DNA of 64,000 bases from Acetanaerobacterium elongatum (GCF_900103835.1 NZ_FNID01000016.1:1-64000); one strand, 5' to 3'. Positions 32,572 to 41,895 are shown, numbered from the stretch's first letter. Notes: generated by a model not told the origin, from the sequence alone. Numbers and translations: made by a program.

Positions 32572-34107
32572 TTATGCTCCCTTACTGGATTGAAGGATGC
32601 TGGACATTATCGCTTCCTGTGTGGCGTTTTCCTTTGTCATTTCCGCGACGATTCTGCCTTCGTTCATTACATAGATTCTATCGCACATACCAAGTATCTC
32701 AGGCATTTCAGAGGAGATCATCACCACAGACTTACCCTGAGCAACAAGCTGGTTGATAATGCAGTAAATTTCATACTTGGCACCTACATCAATTCCACGC
32801 GTCGGCTCATCCATAATAAGAATGTCCGGGTCAGCGAACATCCATTTACTAAGAAGGACTTTTTGCTGGTTGCCGCCCGAAAGATTACCAACCTTCTGCT
32901 CTACGCTCGAGCATTTTGTTGAGAGCTTCTCTTTATATTCGTTAGCTGCATTAACTTCCAAATCCTTGTCCACAACATTGTAGCGGCTGACTTTATCCAT
33001 CTTTGCTAGTGTTGTGTTTTGTATAATAGACATATCCAAGATTAAACCGTTCCCTTTACGGTCTTCAGTTACATAAGCAAGCTTGTTTTCTATAGCGTCC
33101 TTTACACTGCGCATCTTAACATCTTTGCCATTAATTTGAATCTCGCCAGAAATATTCTTGCCGTAGCTGCCGCCGAAGATACTCATTGCAAGCTCGGTGC
33201 GTCCGGCACCCATCAACCCGCTGATGCCCAGAACTTCACCGCGATGTAGCGTAATACTTACATTGTCGCATACCTTCCGGCCTTCATATATTGGGTGATA
33301 GACTGTCCAGTTTTTAACCGCAAGGCTCACATCGCCAATTTTAACATCACGTTTTGGGAAACGATCGGTCAGATCACGCCCAACCATGCCTTTGATAATC
33401 CGCTCTTCGCCGATATCGTCAATTCCTTTGGTTAAGGTTTCTATGGTAGCGCCGTCGCGAAGTATCGTAATCTTGTCGGCGATGCCGGATACCTCGTTGA
33501 GCTTATGGGAGATGATAATGGAGGTCATGCCATGGGTCTTGAATTCCAGCAGCAGGTTTAATAGCTTCTGCGAATCGGATTCATTGAGCGAAGCGGTAGG
33601 CTCGTCAAGAATGAGCAGCTTCACGTTCTTGGCAAGCGCCTTAGAGATTTCAACCAACTGCTGCTTGCCAACACCGATATCCTTAATCAGTGTTCTGGAG
33701 CTATCCTTTAAACCAACACGCTTTAAAAGCTCGTCCGCCTTATTATAGGTTTCATCCCAATCAATGCGTGCCTTGCTGCCGCGTTCGTTCCCAAGGAACA
33801 TGTTTTCGCCTATGGTAAGGTAGGGCACCAATGCAAGCTCCTGATGAATAATAACAATACCTTTATGCTCACTGTCCTTAATACCGTTAAATCTGCAGAC
33901 CTCACCCTCGTAGATGATATCCCCCTCATAGCTTCCGAAAGGGTAGATACCGCTGAGAACATTCATCAGAGTGGATTTGCCCGCGCCGTTTTCACCCACC
34001 AGGGCGTGGATTTCCCCCTTGGTAATCTGGAGGTTAACCTCTTTAAGCGCACGTACACCGGGGAAGTTCTTGTTGATATTCCTCATTTCAAGTAGCGTTT
34101 CTGACAA
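32572..34107 (-). CDS. Multiple-sugar ABC transporter ATP-binding protein (GguA/MmsA type)
   Basis: A 511-residue duplicated ATPase with two ABC domains, as in MglA, XylG and GguA. The first half has Walker [10 protein letters not shown] and the signature [15 protein letters not shown]; the second has [10 protein letters not shown] in place of a Walker A and the signature [15 protein letters not shown], with Walker [13 protein letters not shown]. Only the first site usually hydrolyses ATP efficiently in this family. The start is TTG 34107 with GGAGGG 7 nt upstream. It is separated from the binding-protein gene by an attenuator-like hairpin, which would leave fewer ATPase transcripts than binding-protein transcripts. 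Confidence 0.94.
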   Translation of the reverse strand: MSETLLEMRNINKNFPGVRALKEVNLQITKGEIHALVGENGAGKSTLMNVLSGIYPFGSYEGDIIYEGEVCRFNGIKDSEHKGIVIIHQELALVPYLTIGENMFLGNERGSKARIDWDETYNKADELLKRVGLKDSSRTLIKDIGVGKQQLVEISKALAKNVKLLILDEPTASLNESDSQKLLNLLLEFKTHGMTSIIISHKLNEVSGIADKITILRDGATIETLTKGIDDIGEERIIKGMVGRDLTDRFPKRDVKIGDVSLAVKNWTVYHPIYEGRKVCDNVSITLHRGEVLGISGLMGAGRTELAMSIFGGSYGKNISGEIQINGKDVKMRSVKDAIENKLAYVTEDRKGNGLILDMSIIQNTTLAKMDKVSRYNVVDKDLEVNAANEYKEKLSTKCSSVEQKVGNLSGGNQQKVLLSKWMFADPDILIMDEPTRGIDVGAKYEIYCIINQLVAQGKSVVMISSEMPEILGMCDRIYVMNEGRIVAEMTKENATQEAIMSSILQSSKGA

Positions 34108-34125
34108 TGATATTCCCTCCAATGA

Positions 34126-34164
34126 GAAAAATAACAGGCGGGAGGAAGAACTTCCGCCCGCCTG
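34126..34164 (-). terminator. Attenuator-like hairpin between the sugar-binding protein and ATPase genes
   Basis: CAGGCGGG-A-GGAAG (34135-34148) pairs with CTTCC-G-CCCGCCTG (34151-34164), with one internal mismatch. On the minus strand TTATTTTTC follows. Such partial terminators set a high ratio of binding protein to transporter. Confidence 0.75.
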
Positions 34165-34220
34165 CCTAAGGACTAATACATCGGCCAGAAGTGACCGTTT
34201 ATCAGCTTTTAAGGGTGAGA

Positions 34221-35369
34221 TTAAGCAAGATCTGCCTCTGTGTAGTATTTGCTATCGATTAACAGCTTCTTGTAGTTGTCAACGGTAGCGAATACAGGAT
34301 CGCAGAGGAAGGAAGGAATTACTGCAATGCCGTTATTGTAGGTCTTGGTATCGTTAACGGGAACCTCTTTGCCAGCAACGATAGCGTTAACCATCTCAAC
34401 AACCTTGGAAGCCAATGTACGGGTATCCTTGAAGATAGACATACTCTGGAGGCCTGCAATCATGTTCTTAACGGCGGGCTTACCGCAGCCCTGACCGGTG
34501 AGAATCGGGAAGTTATCCTTGGTGTAGCCTGCTGCTACAAGTGCGTTGGTGATACCGTTGGCTACGGAGTCGTTGGAAGAGAGAACAGCGTCAAGCTTGG
34601 TGCCCTTGGGGCCGTAGTTGTTTGCTGTAATCAGGTTCTCCATACGCTTCTGAGATTCCTCGGTAGACCAGCTGGGGGTAGCGCACTGAGCAAGTGTGGT
34701 TTGGCCGGACTTAACAACGAGAACGCCTTTGTCGATGTAAGGCTGCAGAACGGACATAGCACCGCCGAAGAAGAAGTTAACGTTGTTGTCAGCGGGGTCA
34801 CCGGTGAACAGCTCGATGTTGAACGGGCCCTTCTCGGTGTCAAGCTTCAGGGTATCGCGGATGTATTCGCCCTGGATGGTACCAACCTTGGTGTTGTCGA
34901 AGGTTGCATAGTAGGAAACCGCATCACTGTTCATGATAAGACGGTCATAAGCGATAACGGAGATCTTCTTCTCTTTAGCGGTCTTAAGAACTTCGGTAAG
35001 AGAAGAACCGTCGATAGCTGCAATAACAAGTACCTTGCAGTCGCCGGTGATCATGTTTTCAATCTGGGAAACCTGGGTGGGGATATCGTTGTCGCCTGCA
35101 TACTGCAGATCAACGGTATATCCGGCCTTTTCAAACTCTGCCTTCATGTTGGCGCCGTCCTGGTTCCAACGCTGCAGGCTCTGTGTAGGCATCGAGATAC
35201 CAATCTTGGTGCCGGCTGCTGCTGCGGGAGTACTGGCAGCTTCACTTGCCGCTGCGGAACTGGCTGCTTCGGAAGCAGCTGCGGAACTTGCAGGGGAAGG
35301 AGTCTGTGCGCAGGATGCTAATGTAAGCATCATTATAGCCACGAGAAGAACTGCTAAAACTTTTTTCAT
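34221..35369 (-). CDS. Sugar-binding lipoprotein of a ChvE-type ABC transporter
   Basis: A 382-residue substrate-binding protein anchored by lipid outside the cell. The signal peptide ends in the lipobox LASC (about C20), followed by a low-complexity Ala/Ser/Glu linker that repeats SSAAASEAA. The periplasmic-binding-protein-like fold has [19 protein letters not shown] and [20 protein letters not shown]. ChvE-type proteins bind D-xylose, L-arabinose, galactose or glucose; which one applies is not readable. ATG 35369 follows CAGGAG by 8 nt. It is the first gene of the operon. Confidence 0.93.
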   Translation of the reverse strand: MKKVLAVLLVAIMMLTLASCAQTPSPASSAAASEAASSAAASEAASTPAAAAGTKIGISMPTQSLQRWNQDGANMKAEFEKAGYTVDLQYAGDNDIPTQVSQIENMITGDCKVLVIAAIDGSSLTEVLKTAKEKKISVIAYDRLIMNSDAVSYYATFDNTKVGTIQGEYIRDTLKLDTEKGPFNIELFTGDPADNNVNFFFGGAMSVLQPYIDKGVLVVKSGQTTLAQCATPSWSTEESQKRMENLITANNYGPKGTKLDAVLSSNDSVANGITNALVAAGYTKDNFPILTGQGCGKPAVKNMIAGLQSMSIFKDTRTLASKVVEMVNAIVAGKEVPVNDTKTYNNGIAVIPSFLCDPVFATVDNYKKLLIDSKYYTEADLA

Positions 35370-35558
35370 TCTTTTCACTCCTGATTCTTTATTTATTGCT
35401 ACTGACGGAGAATGTCCGTCAGATTACAATCCTGAAAGTAACACCAATAGAGGGAGATTTTGTGCCCGAGCACAATAGAATGGCAAAATAAAAGCATAAC
35501 AAAGACTATGCTTATTTTAACTGCACACGTTATAGTCGATTGTTAGCTTCCGTACTAA

Positions 35559-35587
35559 ATTTTAATACTAAAAGTAAAAACGGTCAA
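35559..35587 (-). promoter_or_regulatory. Proximal promoter P1 of the sugar ABC operon
   Basis: On the minus strand, TTGACC (35587-35582), a 17-nt spacer and TAAAAT (35564-35559). A box shared with P2 overlaps the -35: CGCAATAAACTCCATTGAC in P1. It lies about 190 nt before the binding-protein start. The 539-nt gap 35370-35908 also holds P2 and the terminator hairpin listed below. Confidence 0.7.
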
Positions 35588-35689
35588 TGGAGTTTATTGC
35601 GAAGATATAGAACTATATTTACTTGATTACAGGCGATTTTTACGTTAAAGATTCTGCCGGGTAATGGACAAAATTGACCGCGATTTTTT

Positions 35690-35717
35690 ATAATATTACA
35701 TTATGTAAAGCTGTCAA
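35690..35717 (-). promoter_or_regulatory. Distal promoter P2 of the sugar ABC operon
   Basis: On the minus strand, TTGACA (35717-35712), a 16-nt spacer and TATTAT (35695-35690). The upstream box CGCAATATAATCCATTGAC matches the P1 box at 17 of 19 positions. The two copies begin 130 bp apart, in the same orientation, each ending in its -35. Confidence 0.6.
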
Positions 35718-35827
35718 TGGATTATATTGCGCTTGAATAGTAAATTTATTACTTGTGTAAACGCAAAAAGATTATTATTTGCACACAACAGGCAGATTAT
35801 ACCTAGAATTTTTTAACCCAAAAGAAA

Positions 35828-35899
35828 AAAGCAATTTTGGATAGTTCCCAAAGTAAGTGATTGATATCATCTTACTAAGTAAAAATACAAAACTGCTTT
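35828..35899 (-). terminator. Terminator of the amidohydrolase gene
   Basis: AAAGCAATTTTG (35828-35839) pairs with CAAAACTGCTTT (35888-35899) around an inner AGTAAG/CTTACT stem. On the minus strand a TTTTCTTTT run follows. Confidence 0.65.
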
Positions 35900-35908
35900 T
35901 AGCTTTAC

Positions 35909-36703
35909 CTATATCCTTAGAACCCGTTTCGCGTTTTGCCCCAGAATCATTTCCTTCTGCTGTTTGGAGAGCGGCAGTGATTGTAATACGGTAATTTCCT
36001 TCTCGGCACTGCTCCAGGGGGAATCGGAGGCAAACAAAATTTTATCGGCGCCATGCCCGTTTACAATTCGCAAAAACTGTTCATGCGGGTAATAGTCAAA
36101 CCCCATTGCGGTATCCAGGTAAATATTTGTCCCTACCAGGTACCGTTCAACATCATCCCATTGTGCGTGTCCGCCAAGATGGGCCGCAACTATCACGCCG
36201 CCTCGCATCGCATCGGCAACCGCTGCAAACTGCCTGGGGCTGCTCTTAAACGGAGCGGGAAAGCCGGGGTCAAACCCTGCATGAAAAAACAGGATAAGCC
36301 CCTTGCTCAGCGCGTAATCATATATCCTCAGCATGCTCTTGTCGTCCAGGATAAAGCTCTGGTATTCCGGGTGAAACTTTAACCCTTTTAAGCCCAGGCC
36401 CGCAACATAATCAATATCCCGTTTATAATCATCCGTATGCGGGTAGATTCCGCCAAAGGATATCAGGCGATCAGAACAGATGCTCCTTGCCCACTCATTA
36501 ATTTTTAGTGTTTGCGATTGTTTTGTAATAACCGGTTGAACCACCGAGACATCAATGCCCCAGTCGTCCATATTCTTTAAAAGACTGTCTTTGGTTCCGT
36601 TGGTTACGGGGGGATAGATTCCGTCTATATTCGACAGCAATGCGGAGAGCGCCTTTGGGGCCAGCTCATCCGGGAAGATATGCGTATGAAAATCAATAAT
36701 CAT
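35909..36703 (-). CDS. Amidohydrolase 2 family metal-dependent hydrolase
   Basis: A 264-residue TIM-barrel protein of the amidohydrolase-2 family (PF04909; ACMSD/decarboxylase type). Metal ligands are seen in MIIDFHTHIFP (H6 and H8), the central FFHAGFD, AHLGGHAQWDD and the late FASDSPW aspartate. Such proteins hydrolyse or decarboxylate small carboxylic or ring compounds; the substrate is not predictable here. It is followed by a terminator and preceded by a 207-nt gap from the lipoprotein gene, so it is probably its own unit. Confidence 0.88.
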   Translation of the reverse strand: MIIDFHTHIFPDELAPKALSALLSNIDGIYPPVTNGTKDSLLKNMDDWGIDVSVVQPVITKQSQTLKINEWARSICSDRLISFGGIYPHTDDYKRDIDYVAGLGLKGLKFHPEYQSFILDDKSMLRIYDYALSKGLILFFHAGFDPGFPAPFKSSPRQFAAVADAMRGGVIVAAHLGGHAQWDDVERYLVGTNIYLDTAMGFDYYPHEQFLRIVNGHGADKILFASDSPWSSAEKEITVLQSLPLSKQQKEMILGQNAKRVLRI

Positions 36704-36910
36704 AAGTCACGTCCTGCAATGGATGAATTAAGCACTTTAGCAGAAATGCTTGTTATATTATTATAAGACGGCGCAATTTATCTGTCAAATTATGACTGGT
36801 TATAGAAGAAGCGGCGGGGCATAAAAGAGAGGCATATCCCTGATAGGAATATACATTTCGGTCCAAGCCAAAGAATCATTTAAAACAATAGCTTCAGGGC
36901 GCTTTTCAGG

Positions 36911-37393
36911 TTAAAGCAGCGAGTTCGCAACTGCCAGAAGGGATTCTTCCGAAGCACCGGACTCAACACTCACACTGTGTAAGAGCTTTTGACTATCGTC
37001 AAACCAGGAGCAATACCCCTGCTTGCCATCAATCAAACGCAGCTGACCGTTATAAGAGCCAACCTTACAATCCTTTTTTGTAGTCCATTCATAATACATA
37101 CCCGAGATATCCAAAAGTGCGTCGGCTTTTTCAATGCGGTAGTTGCAGGCAGTATTGTTCAGTGTAAAATCAGCCTGAGCGGTTTTATCGGCAATAATGG
37201 TGTAAGCAACCTCTGTCGCATCCTTCGGTACAGCAATACTTATTCCTAATTTTGACTGAATCTCCTCTGCGGTGCTTGGGGCAATAGGGTTCGGAACAGC
37301 GGCAGAGGCGTCATTTTTAGGGGTGCCGTTGCCGCAGGCTGCTAAAGTTACAAGCAACATAAGAGATGATAATACAACCAATAGTTTTTTCAT
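36911..37393 (-). CDS. Predicted small lipoprotein
   Basis: A 160-residue secreted lipoprotein with signal peptide MKKLLVVLSSLMLLVTLAAC (lipobox LAAC, C20) and a Pro/Ala/Ser linker, then a globular part of about 115 residues beginning STAEEIQSKLGISIAVPKDA. The globular part keeps repeated hydrophobic strands and two cysteines (in NNTACNYRI and KKDCKVG). It resembles DUF4367-like surface lipoproteins in style, but I cannot place it in a family with confidence. A second similar lipoprotein is encoded at 28760-29347. Confidence 0.75.
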   Translation of the reverse strand: MKKLLVVLSSLMLLVTLAACGNGTPKNDASAAVPNPIAPSTAEEIQSKLGISIAVPKDATEVAYTIIADKTAQADFTLNNTACNYRIEKADALLDISGMYYEWTTKKDCKVGSYNGQLRLIDGKQGYCSWFDDSQKLLHSVSVESGASEESLLAVANSLL

Positions 37394-37531
37394 TTATTAT
37401 TGCCTCCGATAGATTATTTAAAGGAGTAGATGGAAACCTTAATATACTTAATATAGCATATATCTGTCAATGAAGTACTATACTTATCGGGTAGCTTTTA
37501 GATAGAAAGTTAGGAATTTAAAAACTGCCGT

Positions 37532-38566
37532 TTACTCTGTTGCATTTTCCAAAAGCGTAACCGTTTTTTCTTCGCAGTGAATCTTAGCCATAATACCGTA
37601 AGGCAGTACTCCTATCGGTGCGGCATGGCCGAAATTCATATTGTAGAGTATCGGCAGATTCGTTAAATGCTGTTCCCCCGCCACAACCTCCAGAATCGCC
37701 GCCTTGTATTCTTCATAATAGGTCTCATCCTGCGGCTTGCTGACAATAATTCCGCTTAACATATTTAAAATGCCCTGTGCTGCGAGGTTTCGCAGCATCC
37801 ACTTTACAAAGGTGGGGGAGGGCTTGTCCTCGCTGGTTTCAAAAAACAGGATTGCGCCCTTCCATGCTTCGATTGCCGGCCAGATCTCGGTACCGATACA
37901 CATCGTAAAAACATCCAAACAGCCGCCCAGCAGTCGACCGCTTACTGTACCTGTTCCCTGTAAAAGCTCATAGCCGTGTTCCTCCGGCCTCATTTTTTTA
38001 GAGGTATGTATATTCTCTTTGCTCCACGGTACAAAATCATCCGACCACTCAGAACTCGGCATTATTTTATAACCCGCCGTATCACCGAACAAAACATTTT
38101 TGACGGCATTCTTTGTATAATCAAACATAGAAACATATTCGCCAAACTCACACATCACCGACGGGCCGTAGAATGAAACAAGCCCCGCCTTGAACATCAT
38201 GAAATGGTTAATGGTACTATCAGAGTAACCCATAAATACTTTGGGGTTGTTTTTTATCACATCATAGTCAATGTATGGCAGCAAACGTATGGTATCGTCG
38301 CCGCCGATTGCACAGATAACCGCCGCAATAGACGAATCCTTAAAAGCCTCTATCAAATCCTGCGCGCGAAGCTCCGGGTGCTTTGCCACAAAATCACTGC
38401 CCTTAAGCGCATGAGGCATAGCCACAACCTCAAGGCCGAATTCGGTTTCCAGCCGCTCCTTGGCGATATTATATTTGTGGATGAAAGCACTGTCACCAAG
38501 CCCGCCCCAGGATAGGCTTACAACAGCAACTTTATCTCCGCTTTGCAATCGTTTCGGCTTTATCAT
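37532..38566 (-). CDS. S66 peptidase: LD-carboxypeptidase / MccF-like
   Basis: A 344-residue serine peptidase of family S66. The nucleophile serine is in FMGYSDST (about residue 114), the glutamate is in FFETSEDKPSP and the histidine in NFGHA near the end. LD-carboxypeptidases trim murein tetrapeptides for recycling; close relatives (MccF) cleave processed microcin C and give self-immunity. The longer MccF-like form with the EDKPSP motif resembles the immunity branch, but no microcin genes are nearby. Cytoplasmic; no signal peptide. Confidence 0.9.
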   Translation of the reverse strand: MIKPKRLQSGDKVAVVSLSWGGLGDSAFIHKYNIAKERLETEFGLEVVAMPHALKGSDFVAKHPELRAQDLIEAFKDSSIAAVICAIGGDDTIRLLPYIDYDVIKNNPKVFMGYSDSTINHFMMFKAGLVSFYGPSVMCEFGEYVSMFDYTKNAVKNVLFGDTAGYKIMPSSEWSDDFVPWSKENIHTSKKMRPEEHGYELLQGTGTVSGRLLGGCLDVFTMCIGTEIWPAIEAWKGAILFFETSEDKPSPTFVKWMLRNLAAQGILNMLSGIIVSKPQDETYYEEYKAAILEVVAGEQHLTNLPILYNMNFGHAAPIGVLPYGIMAKIHCEEKTVTLLENATE

Positions 38567-38601
38567 ATCCTTTGCCTCTTTCTCTATATATAATGTAAAC
38601 T

Positions 38602-39132
38602 CTATTGTCTGCGTTTTTTCCGTAGTTGCGGCAGATTATCATATAAGACGATATCCTCCGTAATGCTTGCGCCCGCTATCTCATCCTGCCGCTGGCCGAC
38701 AACCTTACCACCCATGTGTTTATAAAAGTCTAAGGAAGGGTTGCCCTTTAAACAGTTAATAATCATGAAATTGTTCCCCTGAAAAAGCAATTCGTCTATT
38801 GCTGCTCCAAACAACGCTTCACCAAGTCCCATTCCCTGAAACCCTTTTAACACATACAAGGCGTAAATTTCCCCGGCATCCGGAAAATCCTCGTTTCTGG
38901 ACTTCCCATAAACACAAAAACCGACAATGGTGTTCTCCACTGCCGCAACAGTAGCATTATTATATAGTGTGATGTCGTTGCTAAACCTCTCGGCTTGTGC
39001 CTTTATTGCAAGAATCAGTTCGTCAATGATATTGTCGGGTATCAATCCGGTGTAGGTTGTTTTCCAGGTATATACCTTTACAAGGGCTATTCCCAATGCG
39101 TCATCGGGTACAGCTTTGCGTATTTGATACAC
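38602..39132 (-). CDS. GNAT family N-acetyltransferase
   Basis: A 176-residue acetyltransferase. The acetyl-CoA loop GFQGMGLGEALFGAAIDELL lies at about residues 100-119, following the strand YALYVLK. The C-terminal NPSLDFYKHMGGKVVGQR is the usual closing motif. The substrate is unknown. I start at GTG 39132, because AAGGAGG lies 6 nt upstream; an earlier GTG at 39150 has no site. It lies 35 nt upstream of the S66 peptidase gene on the same strand and may be co-transcribed with it. Confidence 0.88.
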   Translation of the reverse strand: MYQIRKAVPDDALGIALVKVYTWKTTYTGLIPDNIIDELILAIKAQAERFSNDITLYNNATVAAVENTIVGFCVYGKSRNEDFPDAGEIYALYVLKGFQGMGLGEALFGAAIDELLFQGNNFMIINCLKGNPSLDFYKHMGGKVVGQRQDEIAGASITEDIVLYDNLPQLRKKRRQ

Positions 39133-39286
39133 AATAATCCTCCTTATCACTTTTTGAGGAGCAGTAAGGAACGTATAGCCTTAAATAGTACCAGTATTAT
39201 ACTGTATCTCATTGCCGGTGTCAAACACTGTATTGAATCACATAATTAGCCAGATGTAAGATGATTACAATTATACTATAATATAA

Positions 39287-39322
39287 GAAAACAACGTCTG
39301 CGCATCAAACCGCAGACGTTGT
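39287..39322 (-). terminator. Terminator of hcp
   Basis: ACAACGTCTGCG (39291-39302) pairs perfectly with CGCAGACGTTGT (39311-39322). On the minus strand TTTTCTTATATT follows. Confidence 0.82.
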
Positions 39323-39345
39323 AGGGATATATCAATTTTTACTGC

Positions 39346-40929
39346 TTACCCCAGTATCTTCTTTAAATCCGCCTCAGGGGTGGAAATCGGAGTAAGGTTG
39401 TAGTTATCAACCAGTACCTTGAGTATGTTCGGAGAGATAAATGCCGGCAGGCTGGGCCCGATAAAGATATTCTTAATGCCGAGCGCTAGCAGGGTAAGCA
39501 GGATGCAGACCGCCTTCTGCTCATACCATGAGAGCACCAGCGTCAGCGGCAGCTCGTTTACCGTGCAGTTGAAGGCCTGCGACAAGGCCACCGCCACCCG
39601 TATGGCACTATAGGCGTCATTGCACTGTCCCATATCCATCATACGCGGCAGGCCGCCGATTTCACCGAGGTCAAGGTCGTTGAAACGGTATTTTCCGCAG
39701 GCAAGAGTCAGCACCACGGTATCATTGGGTGTCTGCCTCACAAACTCGGTGTAGTAGTTTCTGCCGGGTTTCGCGCCGTCACAGCCGCCAACAAGGAAGA
39801 AGTGCCTGATTGCCCCGGCCTTCACCGCGTCGATTACCTTATCGGCAACCGATAAAACCGTACCGTGCGCAAAGCCGGTAGTCAGGGTGCTGCCGCCGTT
39901 AATGCCTGTCATCGCGTGATTATCGGCATATCCGCCAAGCTCCAGCGCCTTGTTAATGACGGGCGTAAAGTCCTTGTCGTCGCCGATGTGCTTTATTTCA
40001 GGGTAGTCTACCACGCTGGTTGTGAATACCCTGTCGGCATAGCTTGCCTTTGGGGGCATCAGGCAGTTGGTGGTAAACAGAATCGGAGCGGGGATATTCT
40101 CAAACTCCACCTGTTGGTTTTGCCACGCCGTGCCGAAGTTTCCCTTTAGGTGGGGGTATTTTTTCAGCTCTGGGTAGCCGTGAGCGGGCAGCATCTCGCT
40201 GTGGGTGTAGATATTAATGCCCTTACCCTTTGTCTGCTCCAGCAGCAGCTTTAAATCATGCAGGTCGTGGCCGGAGATTACGATAAACGGGCCCTTTTCA
40301 ATGTTGGTGGTCACGGCAGTGGGAACAGGGGTGCCATAGGTTTCGTTGTTGGCGGCATCAAGCAGTTCCATGCATTTAAGGTTCACATTGCCCAGTTCCA
40401 TCACCAGTGCAAGCAGCTCGTCCGTGCAGCTATCCTTCCCAATAGCGGCAAGTCCCTTGCAGAAGAAACGGTTTACCGTTTCGTCGCTCTTTCCCAATAC
40501 ATAGGCGTGGTGCGCATAGGCAGCCATACCCCTAAGCCCGAAAAGTATCAGTGATTTTAAAGAGCGGATATCTTCGTTGCCGCCCCAAAGCTCGCCCATA
40601 TCGTAGCCGTCTGCTTTCACACACCCACCGGCGCATCCGCTGCAGCTGGGCAGCAGCTTCTCCTTCTCGGCTCGGATATTGTTAATCTTTCGCTGAAGGC
40701 TCTCATTATCGAAGTTGACATTGGTAATGGTGGTGAACAAGCCGTCAATAATAGTGGTATAGGTACTTACGCCAGGAGTATTTTTCTGTGCCGCTTTGGC
40801 CAGTGCAATCAGTTCACCGGTCAGCTCATCCTGATAGTTTGCGGTATCCGCTTTCTTCCCGCATACACCGCCTACTGTGCAGCCGGTACCCTTTGCGGTT
40901 TGCTCACATTGAAAACAAAACATTGACAT
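39346..40929 (-). CDS. hcp: Hydroxylamine reductase / hybrid cluster protein
   Basis: A 527-residue hybrid cluster protein. The N-terminal cluster motif is CFQCEQTAKGTGCTVGGVC, i.e. C-x2-C-x8-C-x5-C, the class I pattern of strict anaerobes. Hybrid-cluster ligands are seen later in CSGCAGGC, NCLMPP, GGCDG and GKYRF-type segments. Hcp reduces nitric oxide and hydroxylamine and is implicated in protein S-nitrosylation control. The ATG at 40929 has GGAGG 8 nt upstream. The partner ferredoxin gene is 90 nt upstream on the same strand, and an HcpR-like regulator is divergent beyond it. Confidence 0.97.
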   Translation of the reverse strand: MSMFCFQCEQTAKGTGCTVGGVCGKKADTANYQDELTGELIALAKAAQKNTPGVSTYTTIIDGLFTTITNVNFDNESLQRKINNIRAEKEKLLPSCSGCAGGCVKADGYDMGELWGGNEDIRSLKSLILFGLRGMAAYAHHAYVLGKSDETVNRFFCKGLAAIGKDSCTDELLALVMELGNVNLKCMELLDAANNETYGTPVPTAVTTNIEKGPFIVISGHDLHDLKLLLEQTKGKGINIYTHSEMLPAHGYPELKKYPHLKGNFGTAWQNQQVEFENIPAPILFTTNCLMPPKASYADRVFTTSVVDYPEIKHIGDDKDFTPVINKALELGGYADNHAMTGINGGSTLTTGFAHGTVLSVADKVIDAVKAGAIRHFFLVGGCDGAKPGRNYYTEFVRQTPNDTVVLTLACGKYRFNDLDLGEIGGLPRMMDMGQCNDAYSAIRVAVALSQAFNCTVNELPLTLVLSWYEQKAVCILLTLLALGIKNIFIGPSLPAFISPNILKVLVDNYNLTPISTPEADLKKILG

Positions 40930-40970
40930 CTTTTATTCCTCCAAAGTTACATTCTATTGTGTAAGCCGAT

Positions 40971-40986
40971 GCCTGCTATAGCAGGC
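40971..40986 (-). other. Small hairpin between ferredoxin and hcp
   Basis: GCCTGC-TATA-GCAGGC, a perfect 6-bp stem with a four-base loop. There is no T run; it may set the ratio of the two genes. Confidence 0.4.
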
Positions 40987-41019
40987 ACATAGTATTAATC
41001 TTCTGAGATGGTATAGAAT

Positions 41020-41715
41020 TTAATTCTCTAAGATTCGCCCGTCGGTGGAAATGGTAACCGACTGCCACTGAATCAACCTGCCACAGTTTTTAAGGGCGGT
41101 CATCACAGCGTTTTCAATACCGCCGCAGCAGGGAACCTCCATCCTTACTACGGTTACCGATTTAATACTGTTCCTCTTTAAAATCTCGGTAAGCTTTTCG
41201 GCATAATCGCCCTCGTCCAGCTTGGGGCAGCCGATAAGGGTTATGCGGTTCTTCATAAAGCGACTGTGGAAGCTGCCGTAGGCATAGGCGGTGCAGTCTG
41301 CCGCAATAAGCAGGTTGGCGTTGTTGAAATAGGGCGCGTTTACCGGTGCCAGCTTAATCTGCACCGGCCACTGGTTGAGCTGCGAAGCGGCAGGCAGTTC
41401 GGCGGTCTCCTGCGCACTGGCGGCATGCTTAATCTCTCTTGATTGTGTTCCCGGGCATCCGCAGGCCGGCGCTGCCGGTTTGGCCGCGTTCTTCTTTACC
41501 TCTGCCTCGTTATATTCGGCTGCTTCACGTTCCTCAAAGTTGATTGCGCCGGTGGGGCAGGTGGGCAGGCAGTTGCCGAGCCCATCGCAGTAATCGTCTC
41601 GCAGCAGCTTTGCCTTGCCGTCAACCAACCCGATTGCGCCTTCGTGGCATGCTGTAACACAAAGCCCGCAGCCGTTACATTTTTCTTCATCGATTTTTAT
41701 AATCTTGCGTATCAT
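41020..41715 (-). CDS. 4Fe-4S ferredoxin, probable electron donor to Hcp
   Basis: A 231-residue protein with a two-cluster N-terminal ferredoxin domain (CNGCGLCVTAC and CDGLGNCLPTC at about 13-54), an Ala/Lys-rich linker with a CGC, and a C-terminal domain of about 120 residues (LLIAADCTAYAYGSFH, LIGCPKLDEGDY, VPCCGGIENA) common to Hcp-linked ferredoxins. It would pass electrons to Hcp. The gene order regulator-ferredoxin-hcp is the FrdX-Hcp-HcpR arrangement seen in many anaerobes. The promoter appears to be embedded in the inverted repeat upstream. Confidence 0.93.
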   Translation of the reverse strand: MIRKIIKIDEEKCNGCGLCVTACHEGAIGLVDGKAKLLRDDYCDGLGNCLPTCPTGAINFEEREAAEYNEAEVKKNAAKPAAPACGCPGTQSREIKHAASAQETAELPAASQLNQWPVQIKLAPVNAPYFNNANLLIAADCTAYAYGSFHSRFMKNRITLIGCPKLDEGDYAEKLTEILKRNSIKSVTVVRMEVPCCGGIENAVMTALKNCGRLIQWQSVTISTDGRILEN

Positions 41716-41723
41716 GTTCTTGT

Positions 41724-41813
41724 ACTAATCACGATTATAAAACCTTAAAAAATCAATCAAAAGTTTTGATTAATGGTTTTTGTGAAGATTTTTAGGTTTT
41801 ATGGGTGATTAGT
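41724..41813. repeat. 90-bp imperfect inverted repeat between ferredoxin and the HcpR-like gene
   Basis: The outer arms ACTAATCAC (41724-41732) and GTGATTAGT (41805-41813) are perfect. Inside, TAAAACCT-AAAAAATC on the left matches GATTTTT-AGGTTTTA on the right. Near the centre is AATCAAAA-G-TTTTGATT (41755-41771). It has no coding capacity. It covers the likely ferredoxin promoter. It could be a regulatory region with paired operators or a MITE; no clear target duplication is seen. Confidence 0.7.
41734..41762 (-). promoter_or_regulatory. Candidate promoter of ferredoxin-hcp
   Basis: On the minus strand, TTTTGA (41762-41757), 17 nt, TATAAT (41739-41734), 19 nt before the ferredoxin start. 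The -35 lies in the central palindrome of the repeat. Confidence 0.5.
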
Positions 41814-41824
41814 GTTACCTCCTC

Positions 41825-41853
41825 TTGACTTTATGAAGTAATCTTATCATAAT
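41825..41853 (+). promoter_or_regulatory. Promoter of the HcpR-like gene
   Basis: TTGACT (41825-41830), 17-nt spacer, CATAAT (41848-41853). Confidence 0.65.
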
Positions 41854-41868
41854 AAAATCAACAATTAC

Positions 41869-41882
41869 GTTGTTATAACAAC
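41869..41882. promoter_or_regulatory. 14-bp palindromic operator in the HcpR-like leader
   Basis: GTTGTTATAACAAC is a perfect palindrome just after the expected transcription start and just before the ribosome binding site. Crp/Fnr dimers bind such palindromes; autorepression is an inference. Confidence 0.6.
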
Positions 41883-41895
41883 AAAAGGAATGGTT

